Shown here: in pieces, positions 45,555 to 55,023 of the stretch
How the letters are laid out: every line of letters begins with the position of its first letter
Numbering within the stretch: position 1 is the stretch's first letter
NCBI GenBank assembly: GCA_963743785.1
Contig: CAVURD010000035.1
Span: forward strand, 1-64,000
Direction of reading: 5' to 3'
DNA length: 64,000 nucleotides
Source: Bog-473 sp963743785
GTDB taxonomy: Bacteria > Actinomycetota > Acidimicrobiia > Acidimicrobiales > RAAP-2
Made by a program: the position numbers and the translations under genes
Notes under the pieces: generated by a model
Seen by the model: only the letters and a program-made list of their open reading frames with translations
Database searches by the model: none
What the model was told of the DNA's origin: nothing

Positions 45555-46268
45555 ATGAGCGTGGCAATCGTGACAGGGGCGTCCCGGGGGCTCGGGGAAG
45601 CAATCAGCACGGGATTGGCCAGCACCGGGTGGTCGTTGGTCATCGACGGCCGGAACGCCGACGCCCTGGAGGCGACCGAGGACCGGCTGGCCCTGATCAT
45701 GGCCGGGGACAACCTGCGTGCCGTGCCGGGCGACATCACGGACCCGGACCACCGCCGCGACCTGGTCGAAGCCGCCGCGGCGCTCGGGGGCCTCGATCTC
45801 CTCATCAACAATGCGGGCACGCTGGGTGCCTCTCCCCTGCCGCCGGTGGCCGACTATCCCCTCGATGATTTCCGAGCCGCCCTCGAAGTGAACGTGGTGG
45901 CGCAGCTCGGACTGATCCAAGCCGCCCTCCCCCTCCTGCTGGCCTCGCCCCGACCCCGGCTCATCAACGTGACCTCCGACGCCGCCGTCGAGCCGTACGA
46001 AGGGTGGAGTGGCTACGGTGCCGGCAAAGCTGCCCTCGATCACCTCGGCGCCGTGCTGGCCGTCGAACGTCCCGCGCTCACCGTGTGGTCGGTCGACCCG
46101 GGCGACCTCCGCACGGCCATGCACCAGGCGGCCTTCCCGGGTGAGGACATCTCCGATCGACCCGAACCAGCCACGGTCGTCCCCGCCTTTTTGGATCTCA
46201 TCGTGAGCGACCGTCCGAGTGGCCGCTACCGGGCCAACGACCTCGCCCCGTCCGAGCCGGCACCATGA
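45555..46268 (+). CDS. SDR family oxidoreductase
   Basis: 237 residues. TGASRGLGEAIS cofactor loop, NNAGTLG, and YGAGKAALD with the catalytic Tyr/Lys; Ser in NVTSDAA. Basic residue pattern after strand 2 (IDGRNADAL) suggests NADP(H). GAAGGGCGG lies upstream of the ATG. Overlaps the QueA-like gene (ATGA). Its link to the tRNA-modification-like neighbour is unclear, but this order is conserved enough by overlap to suggest joint translation. Confidence 0.88.
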   Translation: MSVAIVTGASRGLGEAISTGLASTGWSLVIDGRNADALEATEDRLALIMAGDNLRAVPGDITDPDHRRDLVEAAAALGGLDLLINNAGTLGASPLPPVADYPLDDFRAALEVNVVAQLGLIQAALPLLLASPRPRLINVTSDAAVEPYEGWSGYGAGKAALDHLGAVLAVERPALTVWSVDPGDLRTAMHQAAFPGEDISDRPEPATVVPAFLDLIVSDRPSGRYRANDLAPSEPAP

Positions 46269-47339
46269 CGGCCGGCACCATGACGCCGCGGCAGCTGCCG
46301 CCCCTCCAGCCCCTGTCCTTCACGCTGCCGCCCGCCTTGGAGGCGCCGTCGCCGCCCGAAGCGAGGGGCATGACCCGCGACTCGGTCCGCATGATGGTGG
46401 CCCACCGGTCAGACCGTTCACTGGTGCACTCCCACTTCTCCGAGCTCCCCCGCTTCCTCCATGAGGACGACCTGGTGGTCCTCAATACCTCGGGCACCTT
46501 GGCGGCCGAGGTCGACGGCAGCGGTGCAGACGGTGAGCCCGTGCAGGTCCACCTCTCGACGCAACTGCCCGCCGGGCTGTGGACCGTCGAGGTCCGCCGG
46601 GATGGGCGCGCCTTTTTGGAAGCCGCCGCCGGGACCGTCATCCCTGCGCGGCGGCGGACAGGTGTCTCTCCTGACCCCCTATTCGCCCGGCCCCTCCGGT
46701 ATCGGCGTCCGACTCTGGGTCGCCGTCATCGACACACCCGAAGCACTCCCCGCCTATTTGGCCCGGCACGGGCGGCCTATCCGTTACGGCTACGTCGAGG
46801 AGTCGTTCCCGATCTCGGCCTATCAGAACGTCTACGCCACGGAACCGGGCTCGGCCGAGATGCCGAGCGCAGGACGACCCTTCACTCCCGAGGTGTTGAC
46901 CCGCCTGGTGGCCAAGGGGGTGGGCGTGGCCCCGTTGCTCCTGCACACCGGCGTGGCCTCGCTCGAGGCGAACGAACCGCCCTATGCCGAGTACTTCAAG
47001 GTGTCCTCGTCGACGGCGCATCGCATCAACGACGCTCGCCGCAGCGGTGGCCGCGTCATTGCCATCGGCACCACGGTGGTGCGCGCCCTCGAATCGGTGG
47101 TCGACGAGCGCGGGCGTGTGCACCCCGGTGAGGGCTGGACCGAGACGGTGGTGTCCCCGGCCCATCCGGTTCGCTCCATCGACGGCTTCCTCACCGGGTG
47201 GCACGAGCCCGAGGCCTCGCATCTGGCCATGCTCGAGGCCATCGCCGGGCGCCCCCTGCTCGAAGACTCCTACCGCGCCGCCCTGGCCGAGGGCTACCTG
47301 TGGCACGAGTTCGGCGACGTCTACCTGATCCTGCCATGA
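46265..47339 (+). CDS. QueA-like S-adenosylmethionine:tRNA ribosyltransferase-isomerase (one frameshift)
   Basis: About 358 residues. QueA adds the ribosyl part of SAM to preQ1-modified tRNA. Motifs: DDLVVLNTSGTLAAEV, PIRYGYVEESFPISAYQNVYAT, SAGRPFT, LLLHTGVASLEANEPPYAEYF and TTVVRALES. The usual FLTNFHLP near the end is replaced by FLTGWHEPEASHLAM. A shift near 46650 (TVIP to LRGGGQV) interrupts the frame. No other queuosine gene (tgt, queC-F) is in the window. It may belong to a QueA-like branch with another acceptor. Confidence 0.82.
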
Positions 47340-48031
47340 TCGACGCGCCTGGAACTCCAGAGGCGGCACCCGTGCGGGCACCGCTCGATACGTTGCCGAC
47401 CACCCGCCGGGCCATCCTCAACCTGCTCAAGCGCCAGGGTCCCCTCGCCGCCCACGCGCTGGCCGGCGAGCTCGGCCTCACCCCGTCGGCCATCCGCCTC
47501 CAGCTCGTCCACCTCGAGGAGGACGGGCTGCTCGAGCGCACCCAGGCGCTGAGCGGCACCGGGCGCGGTCGGCCGGCGCACCTCTATGCCCTCACCCCGG
47601 CGGCCGAGGCCCTCTACCCCAAGCGCTACGGCGACCTGACCACCGAGCTCCTGGGCTACCTCGACGGACCCGACGGGAAACAGGTCGACGCCCTCTTTGA
47701 GCAACGGCGCCGGCGGCGGGTGGCCGGGGCGCGGCCGCGGCTGGCCGATCTCTCGTTCACCGAACAGGTGGCGGCCCTGACCGCCATATTGGACGAGGAC
47801 GGCTACCTGGCCGACGCCACCGAACAGCCCGACGGGAGCTGGCTCGTCACCGAGCACAATTGCGCCATCCTCACCGTGGCCCACGGTTTCTCCCAGGCCT
47901 GCTCGAGCGAGCTGTCCTTCATCCGCGACGCCATGCCCGGCGCCACCGTGGAGCGGGTGGCCCACCTCATGGATGGCGCCCACGTCTGCGCCTATCGCAT
48001 CACTCCGAGGACGGAGACGGTCCCGGACTGA
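47336..48031 (+). CDS. SufR-like DeoR/ArsR-type regulator with Cys cluster
   Basis: 231 residues. Winged helix residues 20-80 (TTRRAILNLLKRQGPLAAHA ... AIRLQLVHLEEDGLLER). The C-terminal third holds HNCAILTVAHGFSQACSSE and AHVCAYRI; these three Cys match the Fe-S ligand pattern of SufR-type repressors. ATG overlaps the QueA-like stop. SufR normally lies beside suf genes; none is visible here (window-limited). Likely senses Fe-S or redox state. Confidence 0.82.
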   Translation: MIDAPGTPEAAPVRAPLDTLPTTRRAILNLLKRQGPLAAHALAGELGLTPSAIRLQLVHLEEDGLLERTQALSGTGRGRPAHLYALTPAAEALYPKRYGDLTTELLGYLDGPDGKQVDALFEQRRRRRVAGARPRLADLSFTEQVAALTAILDEDGYLADATEQPDGSWLVTEHNCAILTVAHGFSQACSSELSFIRDAMPGATVERVAHLMDGAHVCAYRITPRTETVPD

Positions 48032-48257
48032 TATCGAGCACTTCGGCCCCGTCCACCTCGTGAATTTCGTTGCGCAGGAGCTCGACCAGGTGCTGACCGG
48101 CCAGCTCAATCACGAACTCGTCGACCGCGTTGCCCTCGACTCGCTCGAGAATGTTGATGGCCACGATGTCACCGCTCACCGCCCCTATTCGGCTGGCGAC
48201 CAGTCCGAGGGCCCCGGGACGGTCAGGGAGTGCGATACGAACGACGTAGCCGGCCAT
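48000..48257 (-). CDS. ACT domain protein
   Basis: 85 residues: VVRIALPDRPGALGLVASRIGAVSGDIVAINI is a typical ACT beta-alpha-beta. No catalytic domain attached. Overlaps the 3' end of the SufR-like gene by 32 bp in convergent orientation. Stand-alone ACT proteins bind amino acids and regulate partner enzymes; partner unknown. ATG at 48257. Confidence 0.82.
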   Translation of the reverse strand: MAGYVVRIALPDRPGALGLVASRIGAVSGDIVAINILERVEGNAVDEFVIELAGQHLVELLRNEIHEVDGAEVLDISPGPSPSSE

Positions 48258-48309
48258 GGGCCCAGACGATAGGCGGTCTGTGTAAACAGACTGTTACGTG
48301 ATGGGTGGG

Positions 48310-48999
48310 TCAATCGGTGGCCGGGCTCGGGACGGTGCGGGAGGGCACGTACTCATCGAGGTAGTCACGCTCGGACAGGCGGGCGATCTCGTGCATCAGG
48401 TCGTCGGTGAAGGCGCGGCACTGGGTGTGATCGTGCCCTTCCATGGGGTCCTCGGGGTTGACCGGCTCCTCCATCCGCATGGGCCGGCCGAAGCGAATGG
48501 TCACGGTCTTGAAAGGGCGCAACATGTTCGAGTTGACCGGCTGCACGTCCACCGTGCCCACCACGCCGACCGGAATGATGGGCACGCCGCACTCCCGGGA
48601 GAGCCGGGTCACGCCGGTGCGACCCTTGTGGACGTACCGGTCCACCGTGCGCGTGCCTTCGGGATAGAGGCCGAGGAGATGACCCTTGCCCAGCACCTCG
48701 TTGCGGGCCGTATCGAGGGCGCGCTCGGATGCGCTCCCCCCACCGCGTTGTATGGGGATCTGACCGGCCGCCCGGAAGAACCAGGCCGTCTTCCACGTGT
48801 CGAAGTACTCCGCTTTGGCCAGGAAGGTGACCTTGCGGGTCACGACCAGCGGGATGAAGAAGGAGTCGCTGAACGACTGGTGATTGGAGGCCAGGACGGC
48901 TGGGCCCTCCTTGGGGATGTTCTCGCGTCCCTCCACCTTGACCCGCCACAGCAGAAAGAAGATCGGGGTCAGGATCGCTTTCAGTACCCAGTACGCCAC
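48310..48999 (-). CDS. 1-acylglycerol-3-phosphate acyltransferase (PlsC family)
   Basis: 229 residues. Motif I NHQSFSDSF (HX4D), motif II GQIPIQRGG, motif III YPEGTRTVDR and motif IV VPIIPVGV are all present, so it should acylate lysophosphatidate or a related acceptor at the inner membrane. One N-terminal hydrophobic segment (VLKAILTPIFFLLW). GTG at 48999 is chosen. Single gene, divergent from the SMP-30 lactonase. Confidence 0.88.
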   Translation of the reverse strand: MAYWVLKAILTPIFFLLWRVKVEGRENIPKEGPAVLASNHQSFSDSFFIPLVVTRKVTFLAKAEYFDTWKTAWFFRAAGQIPIQRGGGSASERALDTARNEVLGKGHLLGLYPEGTRTVDRYVHKGRTGVTRLSRECGVPIIPVGVVGTVDVQPVNSNMLRPFKTVTIRFGRPMRMEEPVNPEDPMEGHDHTQCRAFTDDLMHEIARLSERDYLDEYVPSRTVPSPATD

Positions 49000-49076
49000 G
49001 CTTCCAACGTAGCGCCGCACTCTCGTCGGTGCGCTGCTCCGACGCCCGCCCGGGCCCGCCCCGGCCCCGACCCGCC

Positions 49077-49128
49077 CGACGCCACACCGCCGCGACGCCA
49101 CACCGCCGCCACCCCGACGCCACCGCGG
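49077..49128. repeat. CGACGCCACACCGCCG short tandem repeats
   Basis: Two perfect 16-bp copies (49077-49092, 49093-49108) and a partial third near 49115, in the gap between the PlsC and SMP-30 genes. Low-complexity; no function seen. Confidence 0.6.
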
Positions 49129-49180
49129 CGGCTGTGCTGTACTGCGGGGGCCGGGCCACCGGGCCCAAGGGAGGTGCACC

Positions 49181-50059
49181 ATGTCCGCTCGGACGCTGAG
49201 CGCAGAGCCGCTGATCTCGGGTCTCTACTTCGGAGAATGCCCCCGGTGGCATGACGGCCGCCTGTGGTACTCCGACTTCTTCGACCACGCCGTGTTCTCA
49301 ATCTCACCCGACGGCGATCGCCGTACCGAGGTGACCCTCGATGGCGAGCCGGCCGGCCTGGGCTGGTTGCCCGACGGAAGGCTCCTCATCAATTCCCGCC
49401 TCGACCGGGCCATTCTGCGCCAGGAGCCCGACGGGACCCTGGTGCGCCACGGCGAGCTCACCCCCTGGGCCACCTGGCACGCCAACGACATGGTGGTGGC
49501 CGACAACGGACAGGCCTACGCCGGTAACTTCGGCTTCGACCTGGACGGCCTCTACGACGGCACGGTCAAGGCCAGCGAGATCCGCTCCACCTCGCTGGTG
49601 CGGGTCGACCCCGATGGCACGAGCGTCGAAGCGGCCGACGACTTGGCCTTTCCCAACGGTACGGTCATCACCGACGATGGCGCCACCCTCATCATCGCCG
49701 AGAGCATGGGCCGGCAGCTGTCCGCCTTCGAGCGTCGGAACGACGGCACCCTTACCAATCGCCGCGTGTGGGCCAGCTTCGAGGGCGTGGCCCCCGACGG
49801 CATCTGCCTCTGCGCCGACGGCACGGTGTGGGTGGCCAACGCCATGGGGTCCGAATGCGTGCGGGTGGCCGAAGGGGGCGAGATCCTCGAGCGGGTCACC
49901 ACCAGTCAGGGCTGCTTTGCCTGCATGCTCGGCGGCGAGGATCGCCTCACGCTCTACCTCGTCACCGCCGCCTCCAGCGATGCCGCCAAGGCGCGGGCCG
50001 AGCGCAACGGGGCACTCGAGCAGGTGCGCACCTCGGTCCCGGGCGCGGGACGGCCCTGA
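49181..50059 (+). CDS. SMP-30/gluconolactonase family protein
   Basis: 292 residues, six-bladed propeller. GECPRWHDGRLWYSDFF with the metal-binding Glu, ATWHANDMVVADNGQAY, FPNGTVITDDG and VAPDGICLCADG give the Glu/Asn/Asp metal ligands of lactonases. Hydrolyses sugar or other lactones. ATG at 49181 with GGGAGGTGCACC before it. No signal peptide. It could act on lactones from the Baeyer-Villiger enzyme, but that gene is 40 kb away. Confidence 0.87.
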   Translation: MSARTLSAEPLISGLYFGECPRWHDGRLWYSDFFDHAVFSISPDGDRRTEVTLDGEPAGLGWLPDGRLLINSRLDRAILRQEPDGTLVRHGELTPWATWHANDMVVADNGQAYAGNFGFDLDGLYDGTVKASEIRSTSLVRVDPDGTSVEAADDLAFPNGTVITDDGATLIIAESMGRQLSAFERRNDGTLTNRRVWASFEGVAPDGICLCADGTVWVANAMGSECVRVAEGGEILERVTTSQGCFACMLGGEDRLTLYLVTAASSDAAKARAERNGALEQVRTSVPGAGRP

Positions 50060-50073
50060 GTCAGATCGTTTCC

Positions 50074-50520
50074 CTACGGGAGTGGGTTGCTGTAGAGCCG
50101 GGTGGGGTGCACCAGGACAGCGGTTCGGCGCTGTTCCGCCATGGTGCGGTCGTAGGCGTCCCAGTCGTCGTGGACACCGCCGGCGGCCGTGAAGACCTGG
50201 CGCAGGAGCGCGCGGAGTCCAGCGGCATCGATGTCGGGGTGGCTGTCGTCGGGGCCAATCAGCTCCGCCCGACCCTCGACGGCGATCCATTGCCAGCCAG
50301 CCCGAAACGTGAGGCTGATCTGGGGACGAGCACGCAGGTTGGTCAGCTTTGCTCTGCCGTAGGTGACGAAACCAACCACCTCGGTGCCCACGACCGGATG
50401 GGCCAGAACGCCCGCGTTGACGACCGAGGATTGGATCGTGGCGTCGGATCGAAGGGTTGAGACAACGGCCAGGAAGCTGCCCTGCCGAGCGACCTGCACC
50501 AGATCCTGAAGCGACGTCAT
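50074..50520 (-). CDS. pyridoxamine 5'-phosphate oxidase-like (F420/flavin-binding) protein
   Basis: 148 residues, split-barrel fold. SFLAVVSTLRSDATIQSSVVNAGVLAHPV and RARPQISLTFRAGWQWIAVEGRAEL match the PPOX family that in actinobacteria often uses F420. ATG at 50520 with AAGGAGG upstream. Convergent with the SMP-30 gene. Substrate unknown. Confidence 0.83.
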   Translation of the reverse strand: MTSLQDLVQVARQGSFLAVVSTLRSDATIQSSVVNAGVLAHPVVGTEVVGFVTYGRAKLTNLRARPQISLTFRAGWQWIAVEGRAELIGPDDSHPDIDAAGLRALLRQVFTAAGGVHDDWDAYDRTMAEQRRTAVLVHPTRLYSNPLP

Positions 50521-50653
50521 ATGGCCATGGCCTCCTTCGATGCAGCCTAGGACTGCGAGCACGCCCGAGGCGCGGTGAGAGCGGAAAACCCGTTGAAATT
50601 GCCGGCGATTGGCGTTACCGTGCCGTGACGCGGCTCCGGGGTGAAGGGAAGCC

Positions 50654-50950
50654 ATGGCCTTCGTCCAGATCATCGAGTTCACGACCACCCGACCGGACGA
50701 GGTCGAAGCACTGGTCGGTGAGTGGCGGAGCAAGACCTCCGGGCGCCGAACCGCCCAACGGGGCACCTTCACGCAGGACCGAGACCGCCCGGACACCTAT
50801 GTGCAGATCGTGGAGTTCGCGTCCTACGAGGAAGCGATGTCCAATTCGGATCTCCCCGAGACGGCGTCATTTGCCCAGAGCCTGGCCCAGCTGTGCGATG
50901 GGCCGATGGTGTTCCGCAACCTGGACGTGCGCAGCGTCGAAGAGATGTGA
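50654..50950 (+). CDS. small dimeric alpha/beta-barrel protein
   Basis: 98 residues. MAFVQIIEFTTTRPDEVEAL then TYVQIVEFASYEEAMSNSD: two similar beta-alpha units, the ferredoxin-like barrel of ABM-type proteins. ATG with GAAGGGAAGCC upstream. About 100 bp before the DUF1059 gene on the same strand. No catalytic residues recognised. Confidence 0.8.
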   Translation: MAFVQIIEFTTTRPDEVEALVGEWRSKTSGRRTAQRGTFTQDRDRPDTYVQIVEFASYEEAMSNSDLPETASFAQSLAQLCDGPMVFRNLDVRSVEEM

Positions 50951-50961
50951 CGACGAGGACA

Positions 50962-51001
50962 CACCAGTACGAGAGGACCACCAGTACGAACACCAGTACG
51001 A
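50962..51001. repeat. three CACCAGTACGA repeats
   Basis: Copies at 50962, 50979 and 50991 (spacing 17 and 12 bp) between the barrel-protein gene and the DUF1059 gene. Could be binding sites or slippage products. Confidence 0.55.
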
Positions 51002-51048
51002 GCGGGACAGACCGAGACGACCGGGACCTATCGAGAGAGGAGATCCGA

Positions 51049-51243
51049 ATGGGCCGAAAAATCGCCGATTGCCGGGACTTCCCGAGTGAGAGCGGCTGCA
51101 CCCTCACCATCTCGGGTGAGGAGGACGAGGTGATCACCGCGGCTACCCAGCACGCCGTTGCCGTGCACGGGCACCAGGACACCGACGAGGTACGAAGCTG
51201 GCTCCGTCAGCACTTGAAGGACGAAGTTCCGATCGGAGCCTGA
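51049..51243 (+). CDS. DUF1059 small protein
   Basis: 64 residues. RKIADCRDFPSESGCTLTIS and AVAVHGHQDTDEVRSWLRQHL match DUF1059, a short family with conserved Cys and His of unknown function. ATG at 51049 with GAGAGGAG eight bases upstream. Confidence 0.82.
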   Translation: MGRKIADCRDFPSESGCTLTISGEEDEVITAATQHAVAVHGHQDTDEVRSWLRQHLKDEVPIGA

Positions 51244-51292
51244 CGGGACCCGTTCCTGATCGCGCACCCATCGATGTGTAGCCAACAGCCCT

Positions 51293-53617
51293 TCAGACAA
51301 AAATGTTCTTTTGCCTCCGCCGGGCGAAGTGGTCGGCCGAGGCGGCCAAGTCCGCCTGCACTTGCCTCTGAGTTTCGAGTAACTCATCGGCCCAGAGCAT
51401 CTGCAGCGTCGTACGTAACTGATCGTCCCTACGTTGAACGCGTGTGTCCTCAAACGCCTTTCGCAGAACGTCATGCAACGTCTCGTCATGGACCGGCGGC
51501 GGGTGAATGGAACTGCTGCCCCTGTCGGCTAACACGTCGGCGAACTCCTCGTACCAACGGTGGCTGGAGGAATACGAGTCGCGCAGGACCGCGCCAGCAA
51601 CTGCGACGGTCTCAAGTTCAGCCAGGCCTGGTTCGAGGGGTGGCGTTGGCAGCATGGCCAACGTGTACGCCGCCAACCGGAGTCGATTCGAGCCAGTGAA
51701 GAGATTCGTCACGGTGTCGACCGACACCACCTTGGCCCCACTCTCGGCAAGATATTGACGGAAGACGTCATCGAGGAGCAGATAGGCACGATGTGAAGCC
51801 TGCTGACCAGGCTCAGTGTCCACAGGGCGGGTCGTCGTCGTCAAGCGCTCCACCGCATCCGACAGGTAACCCGAACTCGTGACGAACGCCTGAGAAAGTG
51901 CTCGCCCGAGAGCAGCCGTGGCGCCCCGGGGCCAGAACAACAGCCCAACCACGATGCTCACGGCACAGCCGAGGGCCACGTCTTCAATCCTCGTCAGGCC
52001 GACCTTCCAGCCGACAGGATCGATGATGTTGAACAAAATGATCACTACCAGCGTGAATCCAGCCTGTCCCGCGGCGAACGAGATCATCGACGGGGCAACG
52101 CCCGAGACAAGTACGGCCACGGGAAGGAGCACCCACAACAGCACGGTGTGGTCGGCCACGCCGATCATGATGGCCGAGCCCACAACAAAACCCACTGCCG
52201 TCCCTCCCACGGCCCGCAGGGCCGTGGCGCCGGTGCCGAGGGCATTGGACCGCAGTACCGAGAGCGTGCCGAGCACCACCCAGAAGCCATGCTGGACATC
52301 GGTGACCTCGGCGACGCCAACCGCAAGGGCCAGGCCCGCCGCGCCGCGCACGGCGTTGCGGAACCACACGGAATGAAAGGAGAGGTGTGAGGTGAGACGA
52401 TTCCTGAAGAGGCGCGAAATCGAATCAGCGACTACGCCAAGCCGGCGGTCTCCGGCTGCTTGGGCCCCGGCCGCCTCGAGTGTGGCGTCCGCCACCATCT
52501 CTGTGGCGATACCTAACGCCCGGGCCTGAAAACTCGGGTCCAGCGACGAAGCAATACTCGTGCCCCGACCCCAATCGCCCGCCTCGGTCCCGACACCTTC
52601 GGCGTCGCCTCCATCGGTTCCGATGTCAATCAACATCGACACGTCGATCTCGAGCTCATGGCCGATCATGCGGTCCAATCGTTGGGTGGTTTCTTGGACC
52701 GCGTTCACAAGCGACGGATCATCGACGGGATGTGCTTGGCCGTCACAGATCAGAGACGCACTCTGACGAAGGCTCTCGGCCACCGCCCCCACAATCTCCC
52801 TGACGCGGGACGGTCCCACGGTTTCGTCACCCATGAGCATCGCGTTCCCGGCAACCCATTCGACCCGGCCCACCAGCTTGGCCAGGGCGATCGCTCCCGC
52901 AACCGCGCCGGTGGGCGGGTAGGGGGTTCCTGCGAATTGGCGTCGCAGAAGCGACAGCTCCGATTTCACGTCCGCCCGCGCCAGGGGATCTGACTCTCCG
53001 CTCGCCTGTGCGTCCGCCAGCCGGCTCACGGCCGACATCGCGGCTGAGAGGCGACGACGGAGGTTGTCGTGCCACGGGGTGGGCCAGATCAACATGCAGG
53101 CGGGAATACACGCGGCGCCGGCCAACGCCCAGCCAATCAGTCGCGGCCCAACGGCCGAGGCCGGTTGGGCCACCGCCACCGGCAATACGAAGAGCAAAAG
53201 TGCCGCGGTCGATGCGGTTGCGGCCAGTGGGGTGACGATCCCCGCGAAGAGGACAGCGAACCCCACCACGGCCATCACCACGACCGATGCCACCTTGTGC
53301 GTCGAGACGACCGTGCCAAGGGAAATGAAACAACACCCGACCACGAACAGTGCGACGTAGCAGAGGAGACGCGTGCGGGGTCGACCCGGGAAATCCACGA
53401 GAAGGAGCACGGCAAACGAACCAAAGGCTCCGAAGAGGCTTATCTGTGCATTGGAAGACACCACATGAGCGATCGCAAAGACCGAGGGCATGACCACGGC
53501 TGCCCTGGCCGAGCGTTTGATGGCCAAGAAGTCGGGGTCTTTTGTCCTGACCCATCCAGCCATGCCGGACCACAATCGGCGACGCGCCGGTTTCGGCGGA
53601 GACGTGACGTCGCTCAT
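51293..53617 (-). CDS. FUSC family / aromatic-acid-exporter-like membrane protein
   Basis: 774 residues. Two blocks of about six helices (around 35-195 and 380-545), each followed by a helical cytoplasmic region, the layout of FUSC/YccS/AaeB-type proteins that export aromatic acids. ATG at 53617 with GGGAG seven bases upstream; longer starts at 53632 and beyond lack a good site. Base composition is lower in GC than that of the neighbours, which may reflect transfer. Stand-alone gene. Confidence 0.85.
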   Translation of the reverse strand: MSDVTSPPKPARRRLWSGMAGWVRTKDPDFLAIKRSARAAVVMPSVFAIAHVVSSNAQISLFGAFGSFAVLLLVDFPGRPRTRLLCYVALFVVGCCFISLGTVVSTHKVASVVVMAVVGFAVLFAGIVTPLAATASTAALLLFVLPVAVAQPASAVGPRLIGWALAGAACIPACMLIWPTPWHDNLRRRLSAAMSAVSRLADAQASGESDPLARADVKSELSLLRRQFAGTPYPPTGAVAGAIALAKLVGRVEWVAGNAMLMGDETVGPSRVREIVGAVAESLRQSASLICDGQAHPVDDPSLVNAVQETTQRLDRMIGHELEIDVSMLIDIGTDGGDAEGVGTEAGDWGRGTSIASSLDPSFQARALGIATEMVADATLEAAGAQAAGDRRLGVVADSISRLFRNRLTSHLSFHSVWFRNAVRGAAGLALAVGVAEVTDVQHGFWVVLGTLSVLRSNALGTGATALRAVGGTAVGFVVGSAIMIGVADHTVLLWVLLPVAVLVSGVAPSMISFAAGQAGFTLVVIILFNIIDPVGWKVGLTRIEDVALGCAVSIVVGLLFWPRGATAALGRALSQAFVTSSGYLSDAVERLTTTTRPVDTEPGQQASHRAYLLLDDVFRQYLAESGAKVVSVDTVTNLFTGSNRLRLAAYTLAMLPTPPLEPGLAELETVAVAGAVLRDSYSSSHRWYEEFADVLADRGSSSIHPPPVHDETLHDVLRKAFEDTRVQRRDDQLRTTLQMLWADELLETQRQVQADLAASADHFARRRQKNIFV

Positions 53618-53762
53618 CGGACCATCTCCCATCGCGCACGGCCGCGCCAGTTGGCGAACATCGACCATACCGATCGCAAAACTACCCTGACAACGTGGAG
53701 CGGCCCGGGGACTAGCGGGCACGTGCCGTTGACGGGGCGAACTCAGCCGAACTCCGCCCGGC

Positions 53763-54977
53763 TCAGCCCAACTTGGTCAGGGCCCCGCGCAGGTTGCGCA
53801 CGGCCTGGCCGATGCGTTGCTCATTCTCGATGAGGGCGAACCGCACGTGGCCGTCGCCGCCCGGACCGAAGCCCACCCCAGGCGAGGTGGCCACATCGGC
53901 CTCGGTGATGAGGTGCTTGGAGAACTCGAGCGAGCCCATCTCGCGGTAGGGCTCGGGGATGGGAGCCCAGACGAACATGGTGCCCTTGGGCGGGACCAGA
54001 TGCCATCCGATCCGGTTGAGCCCGTCACAGAGCGTGTCGCGCCGGGAGCGGTAGATCCCGTTGATGTGCTTGGGGTAGTCCGATGCCTCGTTCATGGCCA
54101 CGATGGCGGCGATCTGAATGGGTTGGAACGTCCCGTAGTCGAGATAGGTCTTGAGCTTGGTCAGGGCCTGGACGATCTCGGCGTTGCCCACCACGAAGCC
54201 GACCCGCCAGCCCGGCATCGAAAACGACTTGGTCAAGGTGTACAGCTCGACCGCCACATCCTTGGCTCCGGGAACCTGGAGGATAGAGGGCGGCTCGTAG
54301 CCGTCGAAGCCGATGTCGGCGTAGGCGAAGTCATGCACCAGGACGACCTCGTGCTCACGGGCAAAGGCCACCAACCGCTCCATGAACGACAGATCGACAC
54401 AGGCCGTGGTCGGGTTGTGGGGGAACGACAGCACGATGACTCTCGGCTTGGGCCAGGACTCCTCCCAGGCATGCATCAGCCCGTCGAAGAAGGCTTCACC
54501 CGGGTCGGGCGCGCTGATCCCGTCGGCGTCGACCGACGGACCGGAGAGCGGCACCTGACGGACGTCTGCGCCGGCGAAGAGCGGTCCCCAGATGTGGATC
54601 GGGTACGACGGCGAGGGCACCAGCGCGGTGTCGCCCGGGCCGACCAGGACCCACATCAGGTGTGAGAAGCCTTCCTTGGCCCCGATGGTGGTGACCACCT
54701 CGGTGTCGGGGTCGAGCGCGACGTCGAACTTGCGCTGGTAGAGATCGGCCACGGCGCTGCGTAGCTTGGGAATGCCCCGGCTAGCGGAGTAGCGATGGTT
54801 CCGCGGGTTGTGTGCCGCCTCGGCCAATTTCTCCACCGCCACCGCCGGCGACGGCAGGTCCGGATTGCCGAAACCGAGGTCGATGACGTCGTTCCCGGCT
54901 CGCCGCGATGCCGCCTTCAGGTCATTGATGGTGGCAAAGACATACGGTGGCAGACCGTTGATCCGACGGAACTCCAT
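53763..54977 (-). CDS. class I/II PLP-dependent aminotransferase (alanine/LL-DAP aminotransferase-like)
   Basis: 404 residues. LGFGNPDLPSP, GAKEGFSHLM (phosphate loop), SFPHNPTTACVD, DFAYADIGFDGY and LTKSFSMPGWRVGFV with the PLP Lys. Closest in pattern to the AlaC/glutamate-pyruvate and LL-diaminopimelate aminotransferase group. ATG at 54977 preferred to the adjacent GTG. No biosynthetic partner next to it. Confidence 0.9.
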   Translation of the reverse strand: MEFRRINGLPPYVFATINDLKAASRRAGNDVIDLGFGNPDLPSPAVAVEKLAEAAHNPRNHRYSASRGIPKLRSAVADLYQRKFDVALDPDTEVVTTIGAKEGFSHLMWVLVGPGDTALVPSPSYPIHIWGPLFAGADVRQVPLSGPSVDADGISAPDPGEAFFDGLMHAWEESWPKPRVIVLSFPHNPTTACVDLSFMERLVAFAREHEVVLVHDFAYADIGFDGYEPPSILQVPGAKDVAVELYTLTKSFSMPGWRVGFVVGNAEIVQALTKLKTYLDYGTFQPIQIAAIVAMNEASDYPKHINGIYRSRRDTLCDGLNRIGWHLVPPKGTMFVWAPIPEPYREMGSLEFSKHLITEADVATSPGVGFGPGGDGHVRFALIENEQRIGQAVRNLRGALTKLG

Positions 54978-55023
54978 CACGGGAGTCTACGGCCCTCCGT
55001 GCCGGCCTCTGAGCCACCCCACC

